A stretch of 64,000 nucleotides of DNA from GCA-002708145 sp045562755 (GCA_045562755.1 JBJKVF010000006.1:1-64000); one strand, 5' to 3'; positions 39,380-45,664 are shown, counted from the first letter of the stretch. The notes: generated from the sequence alone by a model not told the origin. Numbers and translations: made by a program.

Positions 39380-39565
39380 TTAGCCGTTTATAAGCTTTTC
39401 AGCTTCAGCTAAATCTTTTGCACCTAGTATTCGAAAGACTTTGGAAGATGGGTCTTCAGCAGCCACTCCCTTAACAGCTTTCCTACCGTTTTTCATTGTC
39501 ACTATTTCAGGGTTAGCAATTTCTACTACCTTTTTTAGTTTGACACTATAAGCAGTTAATTTCAT
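39380..39565 (-). CDS. DUF5679-like small protein lacking the zinc-ribbon cysteines
   Basis: 61 residues. The chain AYSVKLKKVVEIANPEIVTM then KNGRKAVKGV and KVFRILG matches the DUF5679 small-protein pattern, which normally reads YC-KC near the start and CP-CG before K-FRI. Here both cysteine pairs are replaced (YSVKLKK; VAAEDPSSKV), so it cannot form the usual zinc ribbon, and a C-terminal helix is added. The ribosome-binding site GGAGGA is one of the strongest in the window, which suggests high expression. Two near-identical palindromes lie upstream. Confidence 0.72.
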   Translation of the reverse strand: MKLTAYSVKLKKVVEIANPEIVTMKNGRKAVKGVAAEDPSSKVFRILGAKDLAEAEKLING

Positions 39566-39593
39566 AAGTTAGTTCCTCCAATTAATACTTAGT

Positions 39594-39611
39594 CAATGAT
39601 ACTAAGTATCA
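39594..39611 (-). promoter_or_regulatory. Palindromic operator-like site 1 upstream of the DUF5679-like gene
   Basis: Contains the 13-bp palindrome GATACTAAGTATC (39598-39610) inside CAATGATACTAAGTATCA. A further half-site, ATACTTAGT (39585-39593), is inverted relative to it. It lies about 30 bp before the gene's ATG, between promoter and ribosome-binding site. A repressor site is plausible; no matching regulator gene is present in the window. Confidence 0.5.
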
Positions 39612-39678
39612 GATATTTTATTCTTACATGGTAATAGTAATAAATATTTTGTCAATAGTCATTATATTGAAATTATAC

Positions 39679-39696
39679 CAATGATACTGAGTATCA
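39679..39696 (-). promoter_or_regulatory. Palindromic operator-like site 2 upstream of the DUF5679-like gene
   Basis: CAATGATACTGAGTATCA is identical to site 1 at 17 of 18 positions and contains GATACTGAGTATC (39683-39695). On the minus strand it is followed after 5 bp by TATAAT (39677-39672), so the palindrome occupies the place of a -35 element. The remaining part of the 344-bp gap 39566-39909 is very AT-rich and I see no reading frame or RNA in it. Confidence 0.5.
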
Positions 39697-39909
39697 CTAT
39701 ATTAATAATAAATATAAATCATATTATCGTTACAACAAACCAAATACAAAAAAAATTAAACTTGTGTTGAAAACATAAGGTAAAGGAAAGTGAATTTTTA
39801 TTTTCAATATATAATGTTTATGGAAATGATAAATAAATTTATTGTAGTAGTTTTCTTTAAATTATTTAAAAATTTTATATAATAATATTTTAGTATAAAG
39901 GATTAATTT

Positions 39910-40776
39910 ATGAGTAAAGTTGCATTTATTGGGTTAGGAGTAATGGGTTACCCTATGGCTGGATTTATATCAAAAGCAGGTCATGAGGTAACTGTTTTTA
40001 ACAGAACATCATCAAAAGCGGAAAAATGGATTTCTGAGTATAAAGGAAGCAAATCAGATTCGCCTGCTGAAGCAGCTATAGGAGCTGATTTTATTCTTAC
40101 ATGTGTTGGAAACGACAATGATCTGAGAGAAGTTACTTTCGGTGAAAAGGGAGTTTTCAAAAATATCAAAGATGGTGCAGTATATATAGATAACACTACT
40201 GCATCTGCAACTATATCTAGAGAAATTTATAAATTTGCTAAAGAAAATAATTTTACCTCTTTAGATGCTCCTGTATCAGGTGGTCAAGCTGGAGCTGAAA
40301 GTGGTGCTCTAACAGTAATGATTGGTGGAGATCAAGAAACTTATGATAAAGCTAAAGATATAATAGATTGTTATAGTAAAAAAATGAAATTACTTGGTGA
40401 TGCTGGCTCAGGTCAATTAGCAAAAATGACAAATCAAATCTGTATTGCTGGCTTAGTTCAGGGTCTTTCTGAAGCAATAAACTTTGGTATGAACGCAGGC
40501 CTAAATATGAAAGATGTAGTAGAAGTAATTTCTCAAGGTGCTGCTGGATCTTGGCAAATGGAAAACAGACATAAAACTATGATTGATGACGAATTTAATT
40601 ATGGTTTTGCAGTTGATTGGATGAGAAAAGATTTAAAAATTACTATGGAAGAATCAGAAAAAAATAATTCTGAACTACCAATAACAAAAATTATTGACCA
40701 ATATTATAGTGAAGTTCAGGATATGGGAGGGGGAAGATGGGATACTTCCAGTTTAATAAAGAGATTTAGAAAATAA
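39910..40776 (+). CDS. 3-hydroxyisobutyrate dehydrogenase / 2-hydroxy-3-oxopropionate reductase family protein
   Basis: 288-residue beta-hydroxyacid dehydrogenase. Nucleotide motif FIGLGVMGYPMAGFISKAGH, substrate motif LDAPVSGGQAGAESG, catalytic Lys in GQLAKMTNQICIAG. AAGGAT precedes the ATG by seven bases. Tartronate semialdehyde or methylmalonate-semialdehyde-type substrates are both possible; the region's sugar-acid enzymes favour tartronate semialdehyde reduction. Its stop is 8 bp from the end of the convergent lipoprotein-nuclease gene, the leftmost gene of the tRNA-Lys array. Confidence 0.87.
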   Translation: MSKVAFIGLGVMGYPMAGFISKAGHEVTVFNRTSSKAEKWISEYKGSKSDSPAEAAIGADFILTCVGNDNDLREVTFGEKGVFKNIKDGAVYIDNTTASATISREIYKFAKENNFTSLDAPVSGGQAGAESGALTVMIGGDQETYDKAKDIIDCYSKKMKLLGDAGSGQLAKMTNQICIAGLVQGLSEAINFGMNAGLNMKDVVEVISQGAAGSWQMENRHKTMIDDEFNYGFAVDWMRKDLKITMEESEKNNSELPITKIIDQYYSEVQDMGGGRWDTSSLIKRFRK

Positions 40777-40784
40777 ACTAAGAT

Positions 40785-41846
40785 TTACTGAATGGTCGGT
40801 GGAGGTGGCCCTGGGTTACCCGGAAAATTAGGAGCAGGTACCATAGGAGGTGCGTCTGGATGATCTGGAGGTAAGCCCATTTCTGGATCGGGAGTTGGTG
40901 GATTAAAATCAGGATTATCCTTTGTTTTAATATCATTTGCATCAGCACCATATAAAATATCCTTCCTATCATTGATGAATAAACGAGGTCCACATCCTCT
41001 AGACATTTCTATTAATGCTTCTTTTTCTCTAGAAACAATATTTAAACCCCATGATTGCTTTATAGTAACCCAAGCCTCTACATAATCACACCAGAAATCT
41101 TCATTTGGTGGTTTCCACTCATCTGGAGTTTTAGAACCTTTTGATAAGCTAGTCGATGATGAAACAGCAATAAGATGGTTATTAAAAGTCATATCATTGG
41201 CATAATTTTCTCTAGTTTCTTCATCCCAATACCATGCTCCCATATAATGAGCATTTTTTATCGGCACCAAATGATCTATATCAAGCAACTCAGGATCATT
41301 AATTATTTTTCCTGTATATGGATCACGCCACTCACCTGATAATACCTTGCAGTCTCCTGCCATAACTATTTCCCCAATTGACTCTTCTATTAAGACACGA
41401 TTTCTTGTATCAATACAAGAGTTATCTGTAGTCCAATAATTCCAAGTAGATTTATTAAAAGGATAATCTGGAACTTTATCATAAGCACCCCATGAGGAGA
41501 CCCTATTTTCTATTAGCATTATCATAGCATTACGATCAACTAGTTCTTCAGCTGTATAGTTAGGGAATTTGCCATATCCTATGGGAGTTGGAACTGGAGT
41601 TGGAATTGGAGTTGGAATTGGAGTTGATGTAGGAGGTGGTATAGGCGTTGGGGAAGCTATAGGAGTTGGCGATGAAAAAGGTGTAGGTTTTATTTCTAAC
41701 ATGAGTGCAGAAGAGTTGGCTAAATTATTATCTATATCTTTTTCTGAATTAATATCGACTGTTGCATCAATATTCATTCCAGACAACTCGTTTGATGTTG
41801 AGCAGCCTATTAATACTAAAAAAATTAAAAATGATATTTTTTTCAT
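40785..41846 (-). CDS. Lipoprotein-anchored HNH nuclease (GmrSD/DUF1524-like) with Pro/Thr stalk
   Basis: 353 residues. Lipobox LVLIGC with Cys15, a short conserved module (SGMNIDATVDINSE, about 22-35), a PTP-repeat stalk (about 53-90), then an HNH domain: DIDHLVPIKNAHYMGAW (D191, H192), NYANDMTFNNHLIAVS (N222-H224) and SKGSKTPDEWKPPN. This is the pattern of secreted HNH proteins related to the GmrSD C-terminal nuclease. A Pro-rich tail follows residue 315. It would place a DNase on the outer face of the membrane, where it could attack incoming DNA or scavenge nucleotides. The N-terminal module is shared with the Ltp lipoprotein at 42969. It is the last cassette of the tRNA-Lys array. Confidence 0.78.
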   Translation of the reverse strand: MKKISFLIFLVLIGCSTSNELSGMNIDATVDINSEKDIDNNLANSSALMLEIKPTPFSSPTPIASPTPIPPPTSTPIPTPIPTPVPTPIGYGKFPNYTAEELVDRNAMIMLIENRVSSWGAYDKVPDYPFNKSTWNYWTTDNSCIDTRNRVLIEESIGEIVMAGDCKVLSGEWRDPYTGKIINDPELLDIDHLVPIKNAHYMGAWYWDEETRENYANDMTFNNHLIAVSSSTSLSKGSKTPDEWKPPNEDFWCDYVEAWVTIKQSWGLNIVSREKEALIEMSRGCGPRLFINDRKDILYGADANDIKTKDNPDFNPPTPDPEMGLPPDHPDAPPMVPAPNFPGNPGPPPPTIQ

Positions 41847-41852
41847 AAATTC

Positions 41853-41881
41853 ATTCTAAACTTAGTAAAAAAATTAGTCAA
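41853..41881 (-). promoter_or_regulatory. Cassette promoter A (leaderless)
   Basis: On the minus strand: -35 TTGACT (41881-41876), 17-bp spacer, -10 TAGAAT (41858-41853). Only 6 bp separate the -10 box from the ATG of the HNH lipoprotein, so transcription would start at or next to the A of ATG. The same arrangement recurs in cassettes C and D. Confidence 0.7.
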
Positions 41882-41898
41882 AATACGATAATTTGAAT

Positions 41899-42010
41899 GA
41901 GTCCAAAGTGGTATCCATAAAACAAATCGAGGTAAAAAATTAGGAGATTTCTCTAAGTTCAAATTGAGATTGGTGAAGCGCCCGGGACTCGAACCCGGAA
42001 CCTATTGATT
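41899..42010 (-). repeat. Cassette junction A: arm repeats plus tRNA-Lys 3' half copy
   Basis: From right to left: tRNA-Lys 3' copy (42010-41971, 40 nt, from the anticodon stem to CCA), 53-nt conserved spacer, then heptamers GTATCCA (41911-41917) and GAGTCCA (41899-41905), plus-strand reading, 12-bp period. The heptamers are the most degenerate of the four junctions. The tRNA identity ends at CCTATTGATT and then changes to unrelated sequence. Confidence 0.82.
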
Positions 42011-42038
42011 GGAAAATAATTTTTGTTTCATGGATTTC

Positions 42039-42070
42039 CTTGCGCGTTCGGGAGCATACGAACGCGCAAG
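42039..42070. repeat. Perfect 12-bp GC-rich inverted repeat
   Basis: CTTGCGCGTTCG (42039-42050) and CGAACGCGCAAG (42059-42070) pair perfectly around an 8-base loop. It lies between junction A and the end of the 85-residue membrane-protein gene. No T-run follows on the minus strand, so a rho-independent terminator is not well supported. It is conspicuous in very AT-rich DNA and sits at the edge of a cassette. Confidence 0.7.
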
Positions 42071-42089
42071 AATGTACGAGAGAGAAAGT

Positions 42090-42347
42090 TTATTCAAGAA
42101 TGGATTTGATGATATTGAAATTAAAAAATACATTTATTGCACCGATGATAATAAATGGAATTTGTAATGAAAAATTTGTTAGTAATGGTTTATCTTTTGT
42201 TTTAAAGCCAATAATTGTCCAACCAATTACACCTAAGCTATGAGGAATCATATTGTATGGATATACGTCTGAATAGAAAAGCAAAATTCCTGTTAGGGTT
42301 AGAGCAGCGCTAAACCATTTAACATATTTTAATGAAATATAACTCAT
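42090..42347 (-). CDS. Small membrane protein of cassette B (three hydrophobic segments)
   Basis: 85 residues: WFSAALTLTGILLFYSDVY, HSLGVIGWTIIGFKTKDKP and FSLQIPFIIIGAINVFFNF are hydrophobic, separated by short polar turns. The KDKP turn and general layout recall small membrane proteins of marine bacteria and phages, but I cannot name the family. It is the last frame in cassette B, in line with the other cargo genes. It ends 20 bp before the GC-rich hairpin. Confidence 0.55.
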   Translation of the reverse strand: MSYISLKYVKWFSAALTLTGILLFYSDVYPYNMIPHSLGVIGWTIIGFKTKDKPLLTNFSLQIPFIIIGAINVFFNFNIIKSILE

Positions 42348-42350
42348 GGC

Positions 42351-42470
42351 TTAATACAATGTATCTGAAAGAAAAATATCCGGATCATTATTAGGATTTA
42401 TATCCTCATATCGTTTTGCATAAGATGATATAAGAAACATAAGTATCAAATTCAATAAGGAATCTCTCAT
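42351..42470 (-). CDS. Tiny ORF of cassette B (39 residues)
   Basis: ATG frame with a hydrophobic start (RDSLLNLILMFLISSYAKRY) and acidic tail (EDINPNNDPDIFLSDTLY). The upstream sequence GAGGAAAACAAA offers a ribosome-binding site. It ends 3 bp before the ATG of the 85-residue membrane protein, so the two could be translationally coupled. No family recognised; expression unproven. Confidence 0.35.
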   Translation of the reverse strand: MRDSLLNLILMFLISSYAKRYEDINPNNDPDIFLSDTLY

Positions 42471-42539
42471 TTTGTTTTCCTCGATATAGGTAGAACTAAA
42501 ACTAAAATGTAAATTATGGCAATTACAAAAATAAGTTTT

Positions 42540-42707
42540 TCATACCAGTTTAAAATTTTCTTTTTCCCATATAGCTAACTTTTCCATAATCTCTTTAGGA
42601 TCACCTAAGTTATATCTTTCATAAAAATCTTGTATGACTAATAGATTATTATTGTCTTCAATTTCCCTCTTATGTCTTTTTAGAGTCATCAAAGTTATAC
42701 TTTTCAT
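42540..42707 (-). CDS. Small ORF of cassette B (55 residues)
   Basis: ATG frame MKSITLMTLKRHKREIEDNN, then ...YERYNLGDPKEIMEKLAIWEK, ending in LV. It is charged and helical, with no cysteine or membrane segment, and I do not recognise it. It is the first frame after junction B. Downstream, between it and the 39-residue ORF, another frame (EKLIFVIAIIYILVLVLPIS) encodes a single membrane helix but lacks a clear start codon. Cassette B lacks the promoter seen in A, C and D. Confidence 0.4.
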   Translation of the reverse strand: MKSITLMTLKRHKREIEDNNNLLVIQDFYERYNLGDPKEIMEKLAIWEKENFKLV

Positions 42708-42827
42708 AGTCGTTTAAAATTTTTTTTGTTGATTTTAATACTACTAATAAAAAAAAATCTATTATTAAGATTTTCTTAAATAAGAATTAAGGTAGCGTTA
42801 ATAAATAAGAAAAAAGATAATTCCAAT

Positions 42828-42955
42828 GTGACATTAAGTGTGACACAAAAACAAATCGAGGTAAAAAATTAGGAGATTTCTCTAAGTTCAAATTGAGATT
42901 GGTGAAGCGCCCGGACTCGAACCCGGAACCTATTGATTAAGAGCGGCGTCAGTTC
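42828..42955 (-). repeat. Cassette junction B: arm repeats plus tRNA-Lys 3' half copy
   Basis: Heptamers GTGACAT (42828-42834) and GTGACAC (42840-42846), 53-nt spacer, then the tRNA-Lys 3' copy (42900-42943), which lacks one G in the T stem (CCCGGACTCG for CCCGGGACTCG). It ends with CGGCGTCAGTTC (42944-42955), shared with junction C. Its spacer variants (AAATTGAG, AAATTAGGAG) match junction A rather than C and D. Confidence 0.83.
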
Positions 42956-42968
42956 TATAAATATTGAT

Positions 42969-44441
42969 TTACAGGCCTACTGAATTTACTCCAAATTCTG
43001 CTTGCTCTAACAAAAAACCATCGTAGATTAATTGGTCAATAAGACCACTTCGAGAAAATGCCGAAAAGTTTAAGTAGCTCTCGGCAGACTTAGCTGCTTG
43101 CTCATACCACAAATCAGAACTGAATTGATTTACTCCAAACTCTGCTTGGTCTAACAAAAAACCTTCATATACTAATTGATCAATAAGGCCACTTCGAGAG
43201 AATGCCGAAAAGTTCAAGTAGCTTTCAGCGGACTTAGCTGCTTGGACAGACCAATCAGGACTAATTTTATCTACAGCATAACTAGCATCTTGATTTGAAT
43301 ACCCTTCATATACTAATTGGTCAATTAGACCACTTCGAGAAAATGCCGAAAAGTTCAAGTAGCTCTCAGCACTTTTTACTGCGTTATTTTGGCTAACGGT
43401 TTCTATAGGTGTAGGTGTAGATGTAGCTTCTGGTGAAGATATTTCGTTATAATTAGAGTTTTCCTGCGGAGTTACTGTCGCAGATTGAGGTTGTGATGGC
43501 ACCACGGTAGCCGGCTGAGAAGGAGCGGGTGCTAATTCTTTTCCTTTATTAGCATCATTTAAAGATGTTTTCTGAAATCTCAATCTATTAAATCCTTCAA
43601 AATATATAATATCGTCAAATGTAAAAGACAGCTCAAATTTATTACCTACAAAGATATTAACTGGTAAATCTGAATCCGAATATTCTTTCCATTGTTTTTC
43701 ATCATTATCAGGCCAAATTTTATAAACTCTTATTAAACCTTCATCATCGTCAGTATTATATAAATTGTATGTACCTGGATTAATGTCTTTACCAACTTGA
43801 TAATAACCAGCATGTGGATAATAATCTGAAATTTCTAATCTCCGAAACTCCGAAAAATCTGTAACATGTTCAAAAATAACTAATGATGAACCAGGTATTG
43901 ACGCCCTATCAAAAATCAATTTATCATCATCAAGTAATCTAACACGAACTGTTCTTTGTTTTAGGCTTGGAAAATAATGATTTTGATAAAAATTCCCTTT
44001 AATTTCTAGGCTACCATGCGCCCTATCAAACATTGGAGTAATATCCCATACACCTTGCTGTATATGAGTTCCAACTAAAAAAACTTCCCCATTAGGGTTT
44101 TTACTTAAATCAATAGTTGTAGATGTCCGAATAGGGGTTGGCGTTGGTGGAGGAGTTGGAGTTGGTATGGAAGTTGGTATTATTCTTGGAGTTGATGTAG
44201 GAGCAGGTTTTGCAGTAGGTACTGCTGTAGGTGCGGGAGGAGTAGGTAGTTCTGTAGGTGCGGGAGCAGTAGGTAATGCTGTAGGCACGGCTTCGGCAGT
44301 TGCTGTAGCTGAATCAGATAATGCTTGGCCTAAAATATTCTCAATTTTTGCATCTACGGTAGCATCTATATCAACATCAGATAAATCATCTGTTGAACAA
44401 CCTAATAATAATATAAAAAATATCAAAAAAAGCTTTTTCAT
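42969..44441 (-). CDS. Lipoprotein with three Ltp (superinfection exclusion-type) repeats
   Basis: 490 residues. Lipobox LLLGC with Cys15, module SDVDIDATVDAKIE, Pro/Thr/Ala stalk (about 50-108), then a beta-rich part with repeated motifs FLVGTHIQQGVWDI and YQVGKDINPGTYNL, a second Pro-rich linker, and three C-terminal repeats of about 41 residues starting near 354, 400 and 449 (KSAESYLNFSAFSRSGLIDQ...EGF). The repeats match the 'host cell surface-exposed lipoprotein' Ltp family, known from phage TP-J34, where it blocks phage DNA injection. DNA of the repeats is nearly identical, so repeat number could vary. It is the single gene of cassette C. Confidence 0.8.
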   Translation of the reverse strand: MKKLFLIFFILLLGCSTDDLSDVDIDATVDAKIENILGQALSDSATATAEAVPTALPTAPAPTELPTPPAPTAVPTAKPAPTSTPRIIPTSIPTPTPPPTPTPIRTSTTIDLSKNPNGEVFLVGTHIQQGVWDITPMFDRAHGSLEIKGNFYQNHYFPSLKQRTVRVRLLDDDKLIFDRASIPGSSLVIFEHVTDFSEFRRLEISDYYPHAGYYQVGKDINPGTYNLYNTDDDEGLIRVYKIWPDNDEKQWKEYSDSDLPVNIFVGNKFELSFTFDDIIYFEGFNRLRFQKTSLNDANKGKELAPAPSQPATVVPSQPQSATVTPQENSNYNEISSPEATSTPTPIETVSQNNAVKSAESYLNFSAFSRSGLIDQLVYEGYSNQDASYAVDKISPDWSVQAAKSAESYLNFSAFSRSGLIDQLVYEGFLLDQAEFGVNQFSSDLWYEQAAKSAESYLNFSAFSRSGLIDQLIYDGFLLEQAEFGVNSVGL

Positions 44442-44448
44442 AAAAATT

Positions 44449-44477
44449 ATTTTATTTACCTATAGGAAATAAGTCAA
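44449..44477 (-). promoter_or_regulatory. Cassette promoter C (leaderless)
   Basis: Minus strand: -35 TTGACT (44477-44472), 17-bp spacer, -10 TAAAAT (44454-44449), then 7 bp to the ATG of the Ltp lipoprotein. No ribosome-binding site is present between -10 and ATG, so the transcript should be leaderless. Confidence 0.72.
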
Positions 44478-44494
44478 AATATGATAATTGCAAT

Positions 44495-44623
44495 GTGCCC
44501 AAAACTGTGCCCAAGAAAGAAATTGAGGTAAAAAGTGAGGAGATTTCTCTAAGTTCAGATTGAGATTGGTGAAGCGCCCGGGACTCGAACCCGGAACCTA
44601 TTGATTAAGAGCGGCGTCAGTTC
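44495..44623 (-). repeat. Cassette junction C: arm repeats plus tRNA-Lys 3' half copy
   Basis: Heptamers GTGCCCA at 44495-44501 and 44507-44513 are identical to each other, with a 12-bp period. The 53-nt spacer is followed by the tRNA-Lys 3' copy (44567-44611), 45 nt identical to the functional gene, from the anticodon loop to CCA. It ends with CGGCGTCAGTTC (44612-44623), shared with junction B. Confidence 0.85.
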
Positions 44624-44643
44624 AAAAAATTAAGATTTGACAT

Positions 44644-45540
44644 TTATTTTATATTTCTTTTTTTGTATAAAGATCTATGATAATCAAGAAATTCATAATT
44701 AATTTTATGTTTAGATGATATATTTATTTTTTTGATTCTTAATTCTCCAAGACCAATAATCTTTAAGGAATTTGAATCAATGTAAAAAGAAAAGGCATCA
44801 AATTGTGCATGATGATTCGGGCAAAGACAGAGCATATTTGATAAATCATCAGGACCATTATGAGGTTTACCCAAGGCCCTTATATGAGCTCCAATAGCAA
44901 TAGCACCATTAGGAGTGTCTAATTTAATATTGCATACCTGACAACGAAAATTATAAATAGCCTTGATTGTCTCACTTTTTTTTACATCTCTATTAATTTT
45001 GTTTATTGTTCTTGAAGTTCTTTCAGGTGGAGAATAATTTTCCGGCAAAGTATTTTTAATACTTTTTTCAAAGTTTTCAATATCATCAATCATCTCTAAG
45101 TTAAATCGACATACATAAAAACCACCTATCCCAATTACTCTATCGTATGATCTGACATTGTATAAACCGTCATATCTATAACCAGCTGGAGGACCAAACT
45201 CACATTGATAGCCTCTAGTAACCCTGACTGGCAAATTATAATCACAGCTTATTGTTAATGCTTTATTTCCACTAATAAACTCTTGATTAGCAACTTGTTT
45301 TCCGTTTTTGTTACCGCCATGTCCAGTATAGTAAATATAATCAAGTTGATCTACATCGTCTTCGTAACCATCTGAAAGTACAATAGAACATGCACCTTCT
45401 TGTTCTCTTCCCCAAATACCTGCCTGCCAGGGCTTATGAACTCCTGATTTAGCAAGGTCTGGTCTCGAATCAAAAACATCTCCAACACTTACCCCAGGAA
45501 TATTACCAAATATATAATCATCACTCTTTTTTATTTTCAT
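44644..45540 (-). CDS. SRA (YDG)-HNH modification-dependent restriction endonuclease
   Basis: 298 residues. Residues 8-150 are an SRA/YDG base-flipping domain: FGNIPGVSVGDVFDSR, GVHKPWQAGIWG, GACSIVLSDGYEDD, YTGHGG, LPVRVTRGY and GYRYDGLYNV. Residues 195-250 are an HNH nuclease with CQVC (200-203), GAHIRALGKPHNGPDDLSNM and LCLCPNHHAQFD. The order matches TagI-type enzymes that cut DNA carrying 5-methyl- or 5-hydroxymethylcytosine. It would act on modified phage DNA in the cytoplasm. No methyltransferase gene is adjacent, as expected for a type IV system. Sole gene of cassette D, next to the functional tRNA, hence probably the most recent insertion. Confidence 0.88.
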   Translation of the reverse strand: MKIKKSDDYIFGNIPGVSVGDVFDSRPDLAKSGVHKPWQAGIWGREQEGACSIVLSDGYEDDVDQLDYIYYTGHGGNKNGKQVANQEFISGNKALTISCDYNLPVRVTRGYQCEFGPPAGYRYDGLYNVRSYDRVIGIGGFYVCRFNLEMIDDIENFEKSIKNTLPENYSPPERTSRTINKINRDVKKSETIKAIYNFRCQVCNIKLDTPNGAIAIGAHIRALGKPHNGPDDLSNMLCLCPNHHAQFDAFSFYIDSNSLKIIGLGELRIKKINISSKHKINYEFLDYHRSLYKKRNIK

Positions 45541-45546
45541 AAAATC

Positions 45547-45575
45547 ATTTTATTTACAGAACAGAAATTAGTCAA
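45547..45575 (-). promoter_or_regulatory. Cassette promoter D (leaderless)
   Basis: Minus strand: -35 TTGACT (45575-45570), 17-bp spacer, -10 TAAAAT (45552-45547), then 6 bp to the ATG of the SRA-HNH gene, so the mRNA would begin at the start codon. -35 lies exactly 17 bp from the nearest heptamer, as in cassettes A and C. Confidence 0.72.
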
Positions 45576-45592
45576 AATCAGATAATTCCAAA

Positions 45593-45664
45593 GTGGACAA
45601 AGTGGTGGACAGAAATGAAATCGAAGTAAAAAATGAGGAGATTTCTCTAAGTTCAGATTGAGAT
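45593..45664 (-). repeat. Cassette junction D: arm repeats and spacer next to functional tRNA-Lys
   Basis: Heptamers GTGGACA at 45593-45599 and 45605-45611 are identical, 12-bp period, followed by the 53-nt spacer (containing GAGGAGATTTCTCTAA) that abuts the CCA end of the intact tRNA at 45665. It has the same geometry as junctions A-C but different heptamer sequence. Confidence 0.85.

Noticed and set aside
41569..41859. Plus-strand frame rich in Gly-Val opposite the HNH lipoprotein
   Set aside because: It is the reverse reading of the Pro/Thr stalk codons and the signal peptide. The same effect produces a Gly/Ala/Val frame at 44167-44472.
41971..44611. Three extra tRNA-Lys genes at 41971, 42900 and 44567
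   Set aside because: Only the 3' half from the anticodon arm onward is present; acceptor 5' strand and D arm are missing, and one copy has a T-stem deletion. They are attachment-site copies, not tRNAs.
41899..45664. CRISPR array in the repeated region
   Set aside because: Only four long repeats (about 110-130 bp) spaced 0.9-1.7 kb apart with genes between; no short regular spacers and no cas genes.
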